DNA from: Desulfovibrio aminophilus
GTDB taxonomy: Bacteria > Desulfobacterota > Desulfovibrionia > Desulfovibrionales > Desulfovibrionaceae
Direction of reading: 5' to 3'
Assembly (NCBI RefSeq): GCF_023660105.1
Contig: NZ_JAMHGA010000007.1
Span: 23,591 to 87,590, forward strand
DNA length: 64,000 bases
Position numbers and translations under genes: made by a program. The notes beneath the pieces are model-generated. The model had not been told where the DNA came from, searched no databases, and saw nothing but the letters and a program-made list of their open reading frames with translations. Of the stretch, positions 53,485-62,380 are shown in pieces (positions within the stretch are counted from its first letter, which is position 1; each line of letters starts with the position of its first letter).

Positions 53485-53513
53485 GGGGCGCTCCTCGTGG
53501 TTGGCGTCGGGCG

Positions 53514-53550
53514 CAAAAAAAGCCGGACGCGCCTCTCTCGGCAGCCCGGC
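53514..53550 (-). terminator. attenuator-like hairpin with T run in the leader of the 132-aa gene
   Basis: On the minus strand GCCGG pairs with CCGGC (53550-53546 with 53526-53522) and an inner GCC/GGC, then seven T residues follow. It stands between the promoter and the GTG start, where a terminator would block the gene unless antiterminated. Confidence 0.5.
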
Positions 53551-53659
53551 CGTCCCCGCGACGCCGTCGTCGCGCTCATTCCTGGAGGACCCGTGGTTTT
53601 CCGCCTCCCGTCCGTGGGAGTTGGCTTTTTCGATGGATCGCGGCGATCCATACATTTTC

Positions 53660-53688
53660 CTTATAAAGGCCTCCGGCCTTTTTGACAA
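53660..53688 (-). promoter_or_regulatory. sigma-70-like promoter, minus strand
   Basis: TTGTCA (53688-53683) and TATAAG (53665-53660) are spaced by 17 bases, each one mismatch from consensus. The -35 overlaps that of the plus-strand nfnA promoter. Confidence 0.6.
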
Positions 53689-53711
53689 GAGCCCGGCGGC
53701 GGGAGTATCTT
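53682..53711 (+). promoter_or_regulatory. sigma-70-like promoter for nfnAB
   Basis: TTGACA (53682-53687) is followed after 18 bases by TATCTT (53706-53711). The leader to the nfnA ATG is about 50 bases. Confidence 0.6.
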
Positions 53712-53767
53712 TCCCCAGCCCCGCGCCGGTTCCCGGCCGGGCAGTCCAGCCAAACGAGGGGAGCCGC

Positions 53768-54601
53768 ATGCCCTACCGCATCGTCAAGAGGAAGGACCTC
53801 ATCCCGGGCCAGACCGTGCTCATGGTCGTGGACGCGCCCATGATCGCCGAGAAGGCCCGGCCCGGAAACTTCGTCATCCTGCGCGTCAACGACCACGGCG
53901 AACGGATTCCGCTGACCATCGCGGACCGCGACCCGGCCGCCGGGACCATCACCATCGTCTTTCTCGTGGTCGGCAAGTCCACGGCCCTGCTGGCCACCCT
54001 CCAGGAGGGCGAGGACATCCTGGACGTCTGCGGCCCCCTGGGGCGGCCCACGCACATCGAGAAGCGCAAGGCCGTGATCTGCGTGGGCGGCGGAACGGGC
54101 ATCGCGGCCATGCACCACATCGCCAAGGGCCACCACGAGGCGGGCAACCGGGTGGTGGCGGTCATCGGCGCGCGCAACAAGGACCTGCTCCTGTTCTGCG
54201 ACGAGCTCGGCTCCTTCTGTCCCGAGGTGCTCGTCGCCACGGACGACGGCAGCCGGGGCCACAAGGGCTTCGTCACCGAAGTTTTGCGGAAGCGCCTGGA
54301 GGAGGACAAGGACATCGAGGAGGTCGTGGCCATCGGCCCGGTGCCCATGATGGAGGCCGTGGCCAAGGTGACCAAGCCCTTCGGGGTCAAGACCACGGTG
54401 AGCCTGAACTCCATCATGGTGGACGGCATCGGCATGTGCGGCGCCTGCCGCTGCACGGTGGACGGCCACGTGCGCTTCGCCTGCGTGGACGGCCCGGAGT
54501 TCGACGGCCACGCCGTGGACTTCCAGGAGCTGCGGATGCGGCTCGGCCAGTTCCGTTGCGAGGAGAAACAGTCCTTCGACCAATTCAAGGCGCGCTCATG
54601 A
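53768..54601 (+). CDS. nfnA: NAD-dependent ferredoxin:NADP oxidoreductase small subunit, 277 aa
   Basis: NfnA binds FAD and a [2Fe-2S] cluster and passes electrons to NAD. RIPLTIAD is the FAD contact, CVGGGTGIAAMHHI the pyridine-nucleotide loop, and the C-terminal cysteines in GMCGACRCTVDG and FACVDGPEFDG bind 2Fe-2S. With NfnB it forms the electron-bifurcating transhydrogenase that couples ferredoxin and NADH to NADPH. Older annotation: sulfide dehydrogenase subunit. It overlaps nfnB by 4 bases. Confidence 0.92.
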   Translation: MPYRIVKRKDLIPGQTVLMVVDAPMIAEKARPGNFVILRVNDHGERIPLTIADRDPAAGTITIVFLVVGKSTALLATLQEGEDILDVCGPLGRPTHIEKRKAVICVGGGTGIAAMHHIAKGHHEAGNRVVAVIGARNKDLLLFCDELGSFCPEVLVATDDGSRGHKGFVTEVLRKRLEEDKDIEEVVAIGPVPMMEAVAKVTKPFGVKTTVSLNSIMVDGIGMCGACRCTVDGHVRFACVDGPEFDGHAVDFQELRMRLGQFRCEEKQSFDQFKARS

Positions 54602-56034
54602 ACGAGAAGACCAAGACCCCCAAGAAGCCCAAGACCCCGCGCACGCCCATGCCCGAGCAGCCGCCGTTCGTGCGGGCCCGGAATTTCCTGGAAGTGACCC
54701 TGGGCTACGCGGCCGAGCAGGCCGCACTGGAGGCGTCCCGCTGCCTGCAATGCAAGACCCCGCTCTGCCGCAAGGGCTGCCCCGTGGAGATCGACATCCC
54801 GGGCTTCATCGCCCGGCTGCGCGCGGGCGACCGCGACGGGGCCTACGCGGTGCTGCGCCAGACCAACTCCCTGCCCGCGGTCTGCGGCCGCGTCTGCCCG
54901 CAGGAGGTCCAGTGCGAGGGCTCCTGCATCCTGGGCAAGAAGGGCGAGCCCGTGGCCATCGGCCGTCTGGAACGCTACGTGGCCGACTCCTTCGCCGCCG
55001 AGAACGGCTGCATGCAGCTCACCGGCCAGGCCACCTGCTCCCTGCCCCGGGAGATCCGCGTGGCCTGCATCGGCTCCGGCCCCTCCAGCCTGACCGTGGC
55101 GGGCTATCTTTCCGCCCTCGGCGTGAAGGTCACGGTCTTCGAGGCCCTGCACGAGCTGGGCGGCGTGCTCATCTACGGCATCCCGGAATTCCGCCTGCCC
55201 AAGGACGTGGTGCGCCGCGAGGTGGACGCCATGCGCGCCCTGGGCGTGGAGTTCAAGACCAACTGGGTGGGTGGCCGGACCATTCTCGTGCGCGAGCTCC
55301 TGGACCAGGGCTTCGACGCCGTGTTCATCGGCGTGGGCGCGGGCCTGCCCCGCTTCATGGACATCCCCGGCGAGAGCCTCATCGGGGTCTACTCGGCCAA
55401 CGAGTACCTGACCCGCGTGAACCTCGGCCGGGCCTACGCCTTCCCCGAGTACGACACCCCCGTGACCCGGGGTAGGCATGTGGCCGTGTTCGGCGGCGGC
55501 AACGTGGCCATGGACGCGGCGCGCACGGCCCTGCGCCTGGGCGCGGAGAGCGTGCACATCGTCTACCGCCGGACCAAGGGCGAGATGCCCGCCCGCCGCG
55601 AGGAGCTGGAGCACGCCCTGGAAGAGGGCGTGAAGCTGGAGATTTTGGCCAATCCCCTGCGCTACAACGGCGACGAGAACCGCCGCCTGGTGAGCGTGAC
55701 CCTGGAGCGCCAGAAGCTCGGCGAGCCCGACGCCTCGGGCCGCCGCAGCCCCGCGCCCACGGGCGAAACCTTCGACCTGCCCATCGACACGGCGATCATC
55801 GCCATCGGCACGCGGCCCAACCCGATCCTCCTGGAGTCCACGCCGGAGCTGAAGCTCTCCAAGCGCGGCTACATCGAGGTGGACCCCGAGACCGGCGAGA
55901 CCTCCATCCCCGGCGTATACGCGGGCGGCGACATCGTCACCGGCGCGGCCACGGTCATTTCGGCCATGGGCGCTGGACGCCGGGCGGCCCGGAGCATCGC
56001 CGGGAAATTCATCGGGGAGGACGCCGTCCGGTGA
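54598..56034 (+). CDS. nfnB: NAD-dependent ferredoxin:NADP oxidoreductase large subunit, 478 aa
   Basis: NfnB carries two 4Fe-4S clusters and the bifurcating FAD, and reduces NADP. N-terminal Cys groups CLQCKTPLCRKGCPV and CGRVCPQEVQCEGSC bind the clusters. ACIGSGPSSLTVAGYL is the FAD loop and AVFGGGNVAMDAARTA the NADP loop. It resembles the glutamate synthase small subunit but is paired with nfnA, which supports Nfn. The start overlaps the nfnA stop (ATGA), and the end overlaps a GTG start. Confidence 0.93.
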   Translation: MNEKTKTPKKPKTPRTPMPEQPPFVRARNFLEVTLGYAAEQAALEASRCLQCKTPLCRKGCPVEIDIPGFIARLRAGDRDGAYAVLRQTNSLPAVCGRVCPQEVQCEGSCILGKKGEPVAIGRLERYVADSFAAENGCMQLTGQATCSLPREIRVACIGSGPSSLTVAGYLSALGVKVTVFEALHELGGVLIYGIPEFRLPKDVVRREVDAMRALGVEFKTNWVGGRTILVRELLDQGFDAVFIGVGAGLPRFMDIPGESLIGVYSANEYLTRVNLGRAYAFPEYDTPVTRGRHVAVFGGGNVAMDAARTALRLGAESVHIVYRRTKGEMPARREELEHALEEGVKLEILANPLRYNGDENRRLVSVTLERQKLGEPDASGRRSPAPTGETFDLPIDTAIIAIGTRPNPILLESTPELKLSKRGYIEVDPETGETSIPGVYAGGDIVTGAATVISAMGAGRRAARSIAGKFIGEDAVR

Positions 56035-56678
56035 GCGAGGTCTGGCTGGTCCGCCACGGCCAGAGCATCGAGAACGCGGGCGGCAGCGGACCGGGCCTGG
56101 GCCTCGCCGCGCTGTCCCCGGAAGGGGAGCGCCAGGCGCGGGCCCTGGCGGATTTCCTGCCCCAGGCCCCGGGCCTCGTGGCGGACACGCCGTTCCGCCG
56201 CGCCCAGGACACGGCCCGGCCCCTGCTGGAGCGTTTTCCCGGCGCGCGCCATGAGACCTGGCCCGCACAGGAGTTCTCCTACCTTGACCCGGCGCGCTAC
56301 CAGGGCAGCACGGCGGCGGAGCGCAAGCCCGCCGTGGAGGCCTACTGGGCGCGGCTGGACCCGGCCTTCCGCGACGGCCCCGGGGCCGAGACCTTCGGCG
56401 ACCTGCTGGCCCGGGCGCGGGACGTGCTGGGCCGGTTGCGCGGCCTGTCCGGGTTCGGCGTGCTCGTCTCCCACGGCCAGTTCCTGCGGGCGTTGCTCCT
56501 GGGCCTGGTCCAGGGGCTGGATTTCCCGGAAGACGCGCTCATGCGCCGCTTCCTCGGCCTGCGCACGGCCCTGGTCCTGCCCAACTGCGGCCTGATCCGG
56601 GTGCGCTTCGAGGCGGGCCGCGTCTGGCTCGGGCCCATCGAGGCCGACCACACGGGCTCGCCCCCGCGCGAGCCCTGA
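56031..56678 (+). CDS. histidine phosphatase (phosphoglycerate mutase-like) family protein, 215 aa
   Basis: VWLVRHGQSIENAG has the RHG phospho-His motif, and VLVSHGQFLRALL the second His. The FFRRAQDTA-like segment DTPFRRAQDTARPL fits the family. Substrate is unknown; candidates are sugar phosphates. The GTG start at 56031 overlaps the nfnB stop (GTGA). Confidence 0.85.
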   Translation: MSEVWLVRHGQSIENAGGSGPGLGLAALSPEGERQARALADFLPQAPGLVADTPFRRAQDTARPLLERFPGARHETWPAQEFSYLDPARYQGSTAAERKPAVEAYWARLDPAFRDGPGAETFGDLLARARDVLGRLRGLSGFGVLVSHGQFLRALLLGLVQGLDFPEDALMRRFLGLRTALVLPNCGLIRVRFEAGRVWLGPIEADHTGSPPREP

Positions 56679-56739
56679 ACCGTTCACCGGCGGCGCGGCC
56701 GCCACATCAACCCCCGCCACGGGCGGAGGAGAATCCCGC

Positions 56740-57669
56740 ATGAGTGATCCGTGCATCCTGTTCCCCGGCCAGGGCTCCCAGGAGAAGGGCATGGGCCGCG
56801 ACCTGGCCGAGGCCCGCGACGAGGCCCGCGACCTCTGGCTCCTGGCCGAGAAGGAATCCGGCCTGCCCCTGCGCGGCATCTATTGGGAGGGCGCGGAGGC
56901 CGACATGGCCGAGACCTCGGCCCTGCAGCCCGCGCTCACGGTGGTCAACCTGAGCCTCTGGCTGGCCGCGCGCGGCCGCCTGCGCCCGGCCGCGACCGCC
57001 GGGCACAGCCTGGGCGAGTTCGCGGCCCTGGCCGCCGCCGGGGTCCTCTCCGTGGAGGACGTGGTGCGCGCCGTGGTCCTGCGCGGCAAGCTCATGTCCC
57101 AGGCCGGGGCCGAGGACCACGGCATGGCCGCCGTGGTCAAGCTGCCCCAGGCCGAGGTGGAGTCCGTGACGGCCCAGGCCCTGGCGGACACCGGCCGGGA
57201 GCTGCGCATCGCCAACTACAATTCCCCGGCCCAGTTCGTGCTCTCCGGCGAGAAGCCCGCCCTGGACCGCGCCGCCGAACTGGTCAAGGAGCGCAAGGGC
57301 CGGGCCATTCCCCTGGCCGTGTCCGGGGCCTTCCACAGCCCGCTCATGGCCGAGGCCGCCGCCGCCTTCGCCAAGCTCCTGGACGGGCTCCACTGGCGCG
57401 CGCCGCAACTGGCCGTGTACCACAACGCCACGGCCCGGCCCGAACCCTCGGCCGAGGGCGCGAAAAAGGCCGTGACCGCCCAGATGACCTCCTCCGTGCT
57501 CTGGGTCCAGACCATGAACAACCTCAAGGACGCGGGCTGCCGCCGCTTCCTGGAGCTGGGGCCCAAGGGCGTGCTCTCCAAGCTGGCCAAGGCCAATCTG
57601 GAGGGCGTGGAGGGCCTGGAGATCGGCGCTGCGGCGACCCTGGCCGAGGTCGAGGCCCTTCCGGCGTGA
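56740..57669 (+). CDS. fabD: malonyl CoA-acyl carrier protein transacylase, 309 aa
   Basis: The enzyme loads malonyl onto ACP for fatty acid synthesis. FPGQGSQEKGMG (8-19) forms the oxyanion loop, GHSLGEFAALAAAG contains the nucleophile Ser90, and the second catalytic residue lies in AFHSPLM. Length is as expected. No acpP, fabF or fabG is nearby. It lies 61 bases after the phosphatase and is coupled to azlC. Confidence 0.93.
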   Translation: MSDPCILFPGQGSQEKGMGRDLAEARDEARDLWLLAEKESGLPLRGIYWEGAEADMAETSALQPALTVVNLSLWLAARGRLRPAATAGHSLGEFAALAAAGVLSVEDVVRAVVLRGKLMSQAGAEDHGMAAVVKLPQAEVESVTAQALADTGRELRIANYNSPAQFVLSGEKPALDRAAELVKERKGRAIPLAVSGAFHSPLMAEAAAAFAKLLDGLHWRAPQLAVYHNATARPEPSAEGAKKAVTAQMTSSVLWVQTMNNLKDAGCRRFLELGPKGVLSKLAKANLEGVEGLEIGAAATLAEVEALPA

Positions 57670-58382
57670 GCGCGGGCGGCCTGCGTTTCGACCGCGTCGG
57701 ACTGCTGGAGGGCGCGCGCGAGAGCTGGCCCGTGGCCCTGGGCGTGTTCACCTACGGGCTGGTCTTCGGGGCCCTGGCCCGGCAGGCCGGGCTGGGGACC
57801 GCCGGGGCTCTGTGCATGAGCGGCTTCGTCTTCGCCGGGGCCAGCCAGTTCGTGGCCCTGGACCTCTGGGGTCCGAACCTGCCCTTCGCGGGGCTCTTCG
57901 TCACCACCCTGGCCGTGAACCTGCGCCACGTGCTCATGGGCGCGGCCCTGGGCCCCTGGTTCTCCCGGCTCACGCCCCTGCAGGCCTACGGATCCCTGTT
58001 CTTCCTCTGCGACGAGTCCTGGGCCCTGACGCTGGCGCGCTATGCCCGGGGCGGGGCCCTGAACGGGGCCTATCTCCTGGGCAGCGGGCTGACGGTGTAC
58101 GCGGCCTGGCTGGCCGCCACCCTGCTGGGCCGGGCGGCCGTGGCCGGGTTGGGCGATCCCGCGCGCTACGGCCTGGACTTCGCCTTCACGGCCGTGTTCC
58201 TGGCCCTGCTCACCGGCCTGCGCCGGGGTCGGGGCGACATCCTGCCCTGGGGGCTGGCGGCCCTGGTCTCGGTGCTGGCGGCCAAGACCCTGCCGGGCAA
58301 GTGGCACATCCTGGCCGGGGCACTGGCCGGAAGCCTGGCCGCCGCGCTGGCCTGGCGCAAGGACGGGAGCGTCCGTGGCTGA
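57666..58382 (+). CDS. azlC: AzlC-family branched-chain amino acid exporter subunit, 238 aa
   Basis: GVFTYGLVFGALARQAGLG and FAGASQFVALDLW are AzlC hallmarks, and the protein has several membrane helices. With AzlD it forms a branched-chain amino acid transporter. The GTG start at 57666 overlaps the fabD stop (GTGA), and azlD begins inside its 3' end. Confidence 0.88.
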   Translation: MSAGGLRFDRVGLLEGARESWPVALGVFTYGLVFGALARQAGLGTAGALCMSGFVFAGASQFVALDLWGPNLPFAGLFVTTLAVNLRHVLMGAALGPWFSRLTPLQAYGSLFFLCDESWALTLARYARGGALNGAYLLGSGLTVYAAWLAATLLGRAAVAGLGDPARYGLDFAFTAVFLALLTGLRRGRGDILPWGLAALVSVLAAKTLPGKWHILAGALAGSLAAALAWRKDGSVRG

Positions 58383-58677
58383 CGCCTGGCAGACCGCCCT
58401 GGCCGTGGCCGGAATGGCCCTGGTCACCTACCTGACCCGCGCCGCCGGGCTCTTCCTGGTCAACCGCCTGCGGCTCGCCGGACGCTCCGAGGCGTTCATG
58501 CGGGCCATCCCCGGCGCGGTCCTGGTGTCCATCCTCGCGCCCTCGATCCTGGCCGGGGGACTCCCGGAATGGGCCGCGGCCGGGGCCGTCGTGGCCGTGA
58601 GCGCGCGGTTCGCCAATTTGCCGCTGTCCCTGGCCGTTGGTGTCGGCGCGGTCTGGCTTTTGCGGGCCATCGTCTGA
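58375..58677 (+). CDS. azlD: AzlD-family branched-chain amino acid transport subunit, 100 aa
   Basis: The small hydrophobic protein contains ALVTYLTRAAGLFL and AIPGAVLVSILAPSIL, typical of AzlD. A GTG start at 58375 overlaps azlC by 8 bases, so the two subunits are made together. Confidence 0.87.
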   Translation: MADAWQTALAVAGMALVTYLTRAAGLFLVNRLRLAGRSEAFMRAIPGAVLVSILAPSILAGGLPEWAAAGAVVAVSARFANLPLSLAVGVGAVWLLRAIV

Positions 58678-58781
58678 ACGATACATGCCCGCCGGGGCTT
58701 TTCCAGATATCCGAATTCGGGTAGAGTGCGGCATCCGGCGGGGTGGGGCCTCGCCGTTCACCGTCTTTCCCGGGGGGAGCC

Positions 58782-60122
58782 ATGAGCACCGGCATGTACG
58801 ACAGAATCGTCTTCGAATTCCTGGACAAGACCGAGAACGTGCTCCTGCTCGTCTCCGAGGACCCCATCTTCGTCAAGGTCCTGCGCATGGCCATCAACAA
58901 GACCGTGGGCGTGAAGCGCGACTGCGTGCTCCTGTTCTCCGATCTGCCCGCGGCCTCCAAGAGCATCCGGGAATACGGCTCGCGCCGGGTTCCGGCCATC
59001 CTTCTCGTGGAGCGGCTGGTCAAGGGCCGCCCCAGCACGGAATTCATCATCAACGTCAAGAACCTCTTCCCGGACCAGAAGGTCATCGTGCTCGTCAGCG
59101 AGACGCGCAAGGAGAACATCGCCTACTTCTACGAACTGGGCGTGAACAACGTCATCGCCAAGCCCGCCTCCATGAACAACGTCATCGAGAAGCTGGCCTT
59201 CACCATCAAGCCCCAGGGCAAGCTCTCCGAGCTCATGGACGTGGGCAAGGACTTCCTGGCCAGGGGCGACTTCAAACAGGTGCTCAAGCTGGCCGAGAAG
59301 ATCCTCTCCCTCAAGCCCGGCAGCCCGGCCGGACTCATGCTCAAGGGCGACGCCTACCTGGAGATGGGCCGTCGGGAGGACGCCATCGAGGCCTACCTGG
59401 AGGCCCACAAGAGCTCCACGCTCTACCTGGAGCCCCTCAAGCGCCTGGCCAACGTCTTCAAGGACCACGACGAGGAGCGCTACCTGGAGTACCTCAAGAA
59501 GCTGGATCGGCTCTCGCCCCTGCACACCGAGCGCAAGTGCGAGATCGGCAAGGTCCACGCGGGCAAGGGCGAGTTCGGCACGGCCGAGAAGTATTTCGAC
59601 CAGGCCATCGAGGCGGCCACCCAGGAGGCCATGAGCATCATCGGGGTCATCGCCGAGAACATCGCCAACGCGGTGGGCGAGACCTCGCCCGAGCTGGCCG
59701 AGAAATACCTGGTCAAGATGATCGAGTCCAAGGGCCGCAACCTGACCCGCGAGGACCTGGTCTACTTCAACCGGCTGGGCATCGCCCTGCGCCGCCAGGG
59801 CAAGTGGAAGGAGGCCATCGCCAACTACGAGAAGGCCCAGTCCATCGCCCCGGACGACGAGGGCCTGTTCTACAACATCGCCCTGGCCTATCTCGACGGG
59901 AACAAGAAGCGCGAGGCCCTGCAGGCCATGCGCAAGGCCCTGGACATCAACCCCAAGTTCCACGCCCGCAGCGCCAACGTCTCCTTCAACCTGGGCAAGC
60001 TCTTCAGCGAATGCGGCGACGCCCGGACCGCCGTGGAATACCTGGAGGTCGCCGTGAAGCTGGCCCCGGGCCATGCCGAGGCCACCGCCCTCCTGGAGGG
60101 CTGCCGGGCACGGCTCGGCTAG
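58782..60122 (+). CDS. pseudo-receiver domain plus TPR repeat protein, 446 aa
   Basis: The first ~125 residues have response-regulator fold features (VLLLVSEDP, acidic pair; IAKPAS, conserved Lys-Pro), but the phosphoacceptor position reads ILLVERL, lacking the usual Asp. From about residue 145 tetratricopeptide-like helices follow, including GRREDAIEAYLEA and GKWKEAIANYEKA. Such REC-TPR proteins probably act as scaffolds in signalling. GGGGGGAG precedes the ATG at 58782, which is preferred over 58743. Confidence 0.78.
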   Translation: MSTGMYDRIVFEFLDKTENVLLLVSEDPIFVKVLRMAINKTVGVKRDCVLLFSDLPAASKSIREYGSRRVPAILLVERLVKGRPSTEFIINVKNLFPDQKVIVLVSETRKENIAYFYELGVNNVIAKPASMNNVIEKLAFTIKPQGKLSELMDVGKDFLARGDFKQVLKLAEKILSLKPGSPAGLMLKGDAYLEMGRREDAIEAYLEAHKSSTLYLEPLKRLANVFKDHDEERYLEYLKKLDRLSPLHTERKCEIGKVHAGKGEFGTAEKYFDQAIEAATQEAMSIIGVIAENIANAVGETSPELAEKYLVKMIESKGRNLTREDLVYFNRLGIALRRQGKWKEAIANYEKAQSIAPDDEGLFYNIALAYLDGNKKREALQAMRKALDINPKFHARSANVSFNLGKLFSECGDARTAVEYLEVAVKLAPGHAEATALLEGCRARLG

Positions 60123-61495
60123 CCTTCCGTCCAGGTCCCCATGCTCCGGGCGAAGGCCCGCACGTCGAACTTTCCCCTCGCCCCGTTGAAGGTCATGCAG
60201 CGCACCGTGCCGAACACCGGCCGCTCGCCCCAGGGCCGGTCATGCACCCCGCCCAGGCTCCAGGCGATGCCCGCGTAGCCGTTGGGGTCGCGACCGTCCA
60301 GGAGCCAGCGGTCGTTGAGCCGGATGGCCTCCTCCAGGGCCGCCTCCGGCGAGGGGGACCATTCGAGGATTTTCTTGGCCCAGTACATGCGCAGCCAGCC
60401 GTGCATGTGACCGGTGCGGACCATCTGGAGTTGGGCCGCGTTCCAGAGCGGATCGTTCGTTCGCCCATCCTCCAACTCGGTCGGTGAATAGATCGCCGGA
60501 CGCGGGTCCGCGCGGTGCTTGTCCAGGGTCGCGCGGGCCCAGGCCGGAAACCCCTCCACCGAATCGTAGTACGGCTCGTGGAAGCAGAAATTGTCCGCCA
60601 GTTCCCGGCGAACGACCAATTCCTCAAGGAACACGTCCCGGGCCTCGGCCGGAACCGCCGCGCGCGACACGGCCAGGGCCGCGCGCAGGGAGGAGAGCTG
60701 GCCGAAGTGCAGGTAGGGCGAGAGCAGGGATACGGCCCCCTTGTTGGGGTCGTTCTTGTCCGTGTGGTAGCGGGCCAGCCGCTGGTCCGCGAAGGACCGC
60801 AGGGCCTCGGCCGCCGCCGTCTCTCCCGGAACGATCCACTCCGCCTCGGGCACGGAGTCGTCCGGCTTGAGAGCCGCCAGGGCCGCGTCCCAATCCACGG
60901 CCGGAGCGGCTCTGGGCCAGGGCCGGGGATGCGCGGCCAGTGGCCGGGGCTCTTCCAGAAACTCGGGCAGGAGCCGGTGGATCTTGGGCCGCAGGGTGCG
61001 CGCGGCCCACTCCTTCTTGTCCGAGGCCAGGAGGCAGGGCGCCACGTTGCGCGAGTCCACCTCCCAGATCTCGGCGTCCAGGTTTTCCGCCACCTCCGCG
61101 ACCCAGGCCCGCTTGTGGCGCAGGGGATCGAAATCCGTGACCAGGGCCGAGACGCCCGCCTCGCGGGCCAGGCGGATGATCTCGGCGGGCGGCGGGCCCA
61201 GGCGGGAGAGCAGGGGGATGTTCTTCGCCCGCAGCCGGGCCTCGGTTTCGCGCAGCCCCTTGAGCAGGAAGGCGAAGGAACGCAGGGCCGCCGAGGGATA
61301 GGCCGGGTCCAGGCAGTGGGCCGCGGCCAGGGCCTCGCCGCGTCCGGCGGCCAGGTCCTGGGCCAGGAGCAGGCCCCAGTTGTCCTCGGCGCGGTGCTCG
61401 CGGTGCATCCAGTAGAGCACGGGGCCGGGACGTCCCGGGCCTCGGCGCAGGAGGCGGGCCCGGGCCGAGGGCGTGTGCGGGGCGGGATTCGTCAT
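60119..61495 (-). CDS. class II CPD photolyase, 458 aa
   Basis: It repairs cyclobutane pyrimidine dimers with blue light and FAD. RAEDNWGLLLAQDLA, SLLSPYLHFGQLSSLRAAL and ELVVRRELADNFCFHEP identify class II. MHGWLRMYWAKKILEW and LNDRWLLDGRDPNGYAGIAW are close to universal in the class. The 3' end overlaps the TPR gene stop by 4 bases. Photolyase in an apparently anaerobic lineage is notable. Confidence 0.92.
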   Translation of the reverse strand: MTNPAPHTPSARARLLRRGPGRPGPVLYWMHREHRAEDNWGLLLAQDLAAGRGEALAAAHCLDPAYPSAALRSFAFLLKGLRETEARLRAKNIPLLSRLGPPPAEIIRLAREAGVSALVTDFDPLRHKRAWVAEVAENLDAEIWEVDSRNVAPCLLASDKKEWAARTLRPKIHRLLPEFLEEPRPLAAHPRPWPRAAPAVDWDAALAALKPDDSVPEAEWIVPGETAAAEALRSFADQRLARYHTDKNDPNKGAVSLLSPYLHFGQLSSLRAALAVSRAAVPAEARDVFLEELVVRRELADNFCFHEPYYDSVEGFPAWARATLDKHRADPRPAIYSPTELEDGRTNDPLWNAAQLQMVRTGHMHGWLRMYWAKKILEWSPSPEAALEEAIRLNDRWLLDGRDPNGYAGIAWSLGGVHDRPWGERPVFGTVRCMTFNGARGKFDVRAFARSMGTWTEG

Positions 61496-61541
61496 GCCCG
61501 GATCATAGCGTTTTCCGGGCCTCGCGGTCCAGATCCGGAAC

Positions 61542-62372
61542 TCAGCGGCGGCGTCCCCAGTGGGCCGTGATGTTGCCGCCCAGCCGTTCGTAGCGGCGCA
61601 GGGCGTCTCCCAGGACAGCGGTCAGCCGCCCGCTCTCCAGGTCCCGGCGCAGCAGGTCGCGGCCCTCGGCGAGGGCCTCCTCGCCCAAAAAGGCGAATTC
61701 CGAGAAGAGAGTCAGGAAGGCGTCGTCCAGGGCCAGCTCCGGCCGGAACAGGGGACGCGCCAGACGGTCGTGGAAGGGCTTGACCCCTTCCAGGGGCGCT
61801 CCGGCCTCGGCCATCCAGCGCTGGATGTCGCGGAAACGGGGCCGGATCGCCCGCTTGTACTTCAGGGCCGCCGGGAAGTAGCGGCTCCAGAGCGGATCGG
61901 CCTCCTCCTGGCGGATGTCGCTCTGCACGATCACCAGGGTGCCGCCCTTGCGCAGCACCCGCGCCGCCTCGGCCACGGCCGCCCGCCGCGCGGACAGGCG
62001 CAGGGCCGGGCTGGGCTCCAGGGCGTGGCAGCGGTGCAGGGAGTGGACGCAGACCACGGCGTCGAACGAGGCCGAGGGAAAGGGCAGGTGGGCCATGTCG
62101 GCCCGGGCCAGGGCCACGGGCAGGTCCGCGAGCGAGGCCTTGGCCCGGCGCAGCATGGACGGCGAGGAATCCACCCCGGCCAGATCCAGTTCCAGGAACG
62201 GCCAGGACGCCAGCTCCCGCAACAGGGCGCCGCCGCCGCAACCGTCGTCCAGCACGGAGGCGACGGAATCGGGACGCCCCAGGCGCAGCAGGCCCGAGAG
62301 CAGGGAGAGGACGGCCGGACCGGCCCGTCGGCAGCGGTCCCAGGCGCAATGGTGGTCGGCGGTCGAATGCAT
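61542..62372 (-). CDS. SAM-dependent methyltransferase, 276 aa
   Basis: VLDDGCGGGALLRELA is a variant motif I, DLAGVDSSPSMLRRAK motif II, and AARVLRKGGTLVIVQSD the post-III strand, matching Methyltransf_11. The ATG at 62372 lies directly after GGAG. It is close to the aldolase-like gene upstream (8-base gap), so the two may be transcribed together. Substrate unknown. Confidence 0.8.
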   Translation of the reverse strand: MHSTADHHCAWDRCRRAGPAVLSLLSGLLRLGRPDSVASVLDDGCGGGALLRELASWPFLELDLAGVDSSPSMLRRAKASLADLPVALARADMAHLPFPSASFDAVVCVHSLHRCHALEPSPALRLSARRAAVAEAARVLRKGGTLVIVQSDIRQEEADPLWSRYFPAALKYKRAIRPRFRDIQRWMAEAGAPLEGVKPFHDRLARPLFRPELALDDAFLTLFSEFAFLGEEALAEGRDLLRRDLESGRLTAVLGDALRRYERLGGNITAHWGRRR

Positions 62373-62380
62373 CTCCGGGA

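Noticed and set aside
53560..53640. GEMM-I c-di-GMP riboswitch
   Set aside because: Only a short GGAAAACCACGGG resembles the core. The conserved tetraloop and receptor and the 3' half could not be found, so it is not called.
53086..53655. Longer version of the 132-aa gene from ATG 53655
   Set aside because: A promoter -10 lies only five bases upstream, and the extra 57 residues are charged and low complexity. A well-placed GAGGAG supports GTG 53484. The longer form is not excluded.
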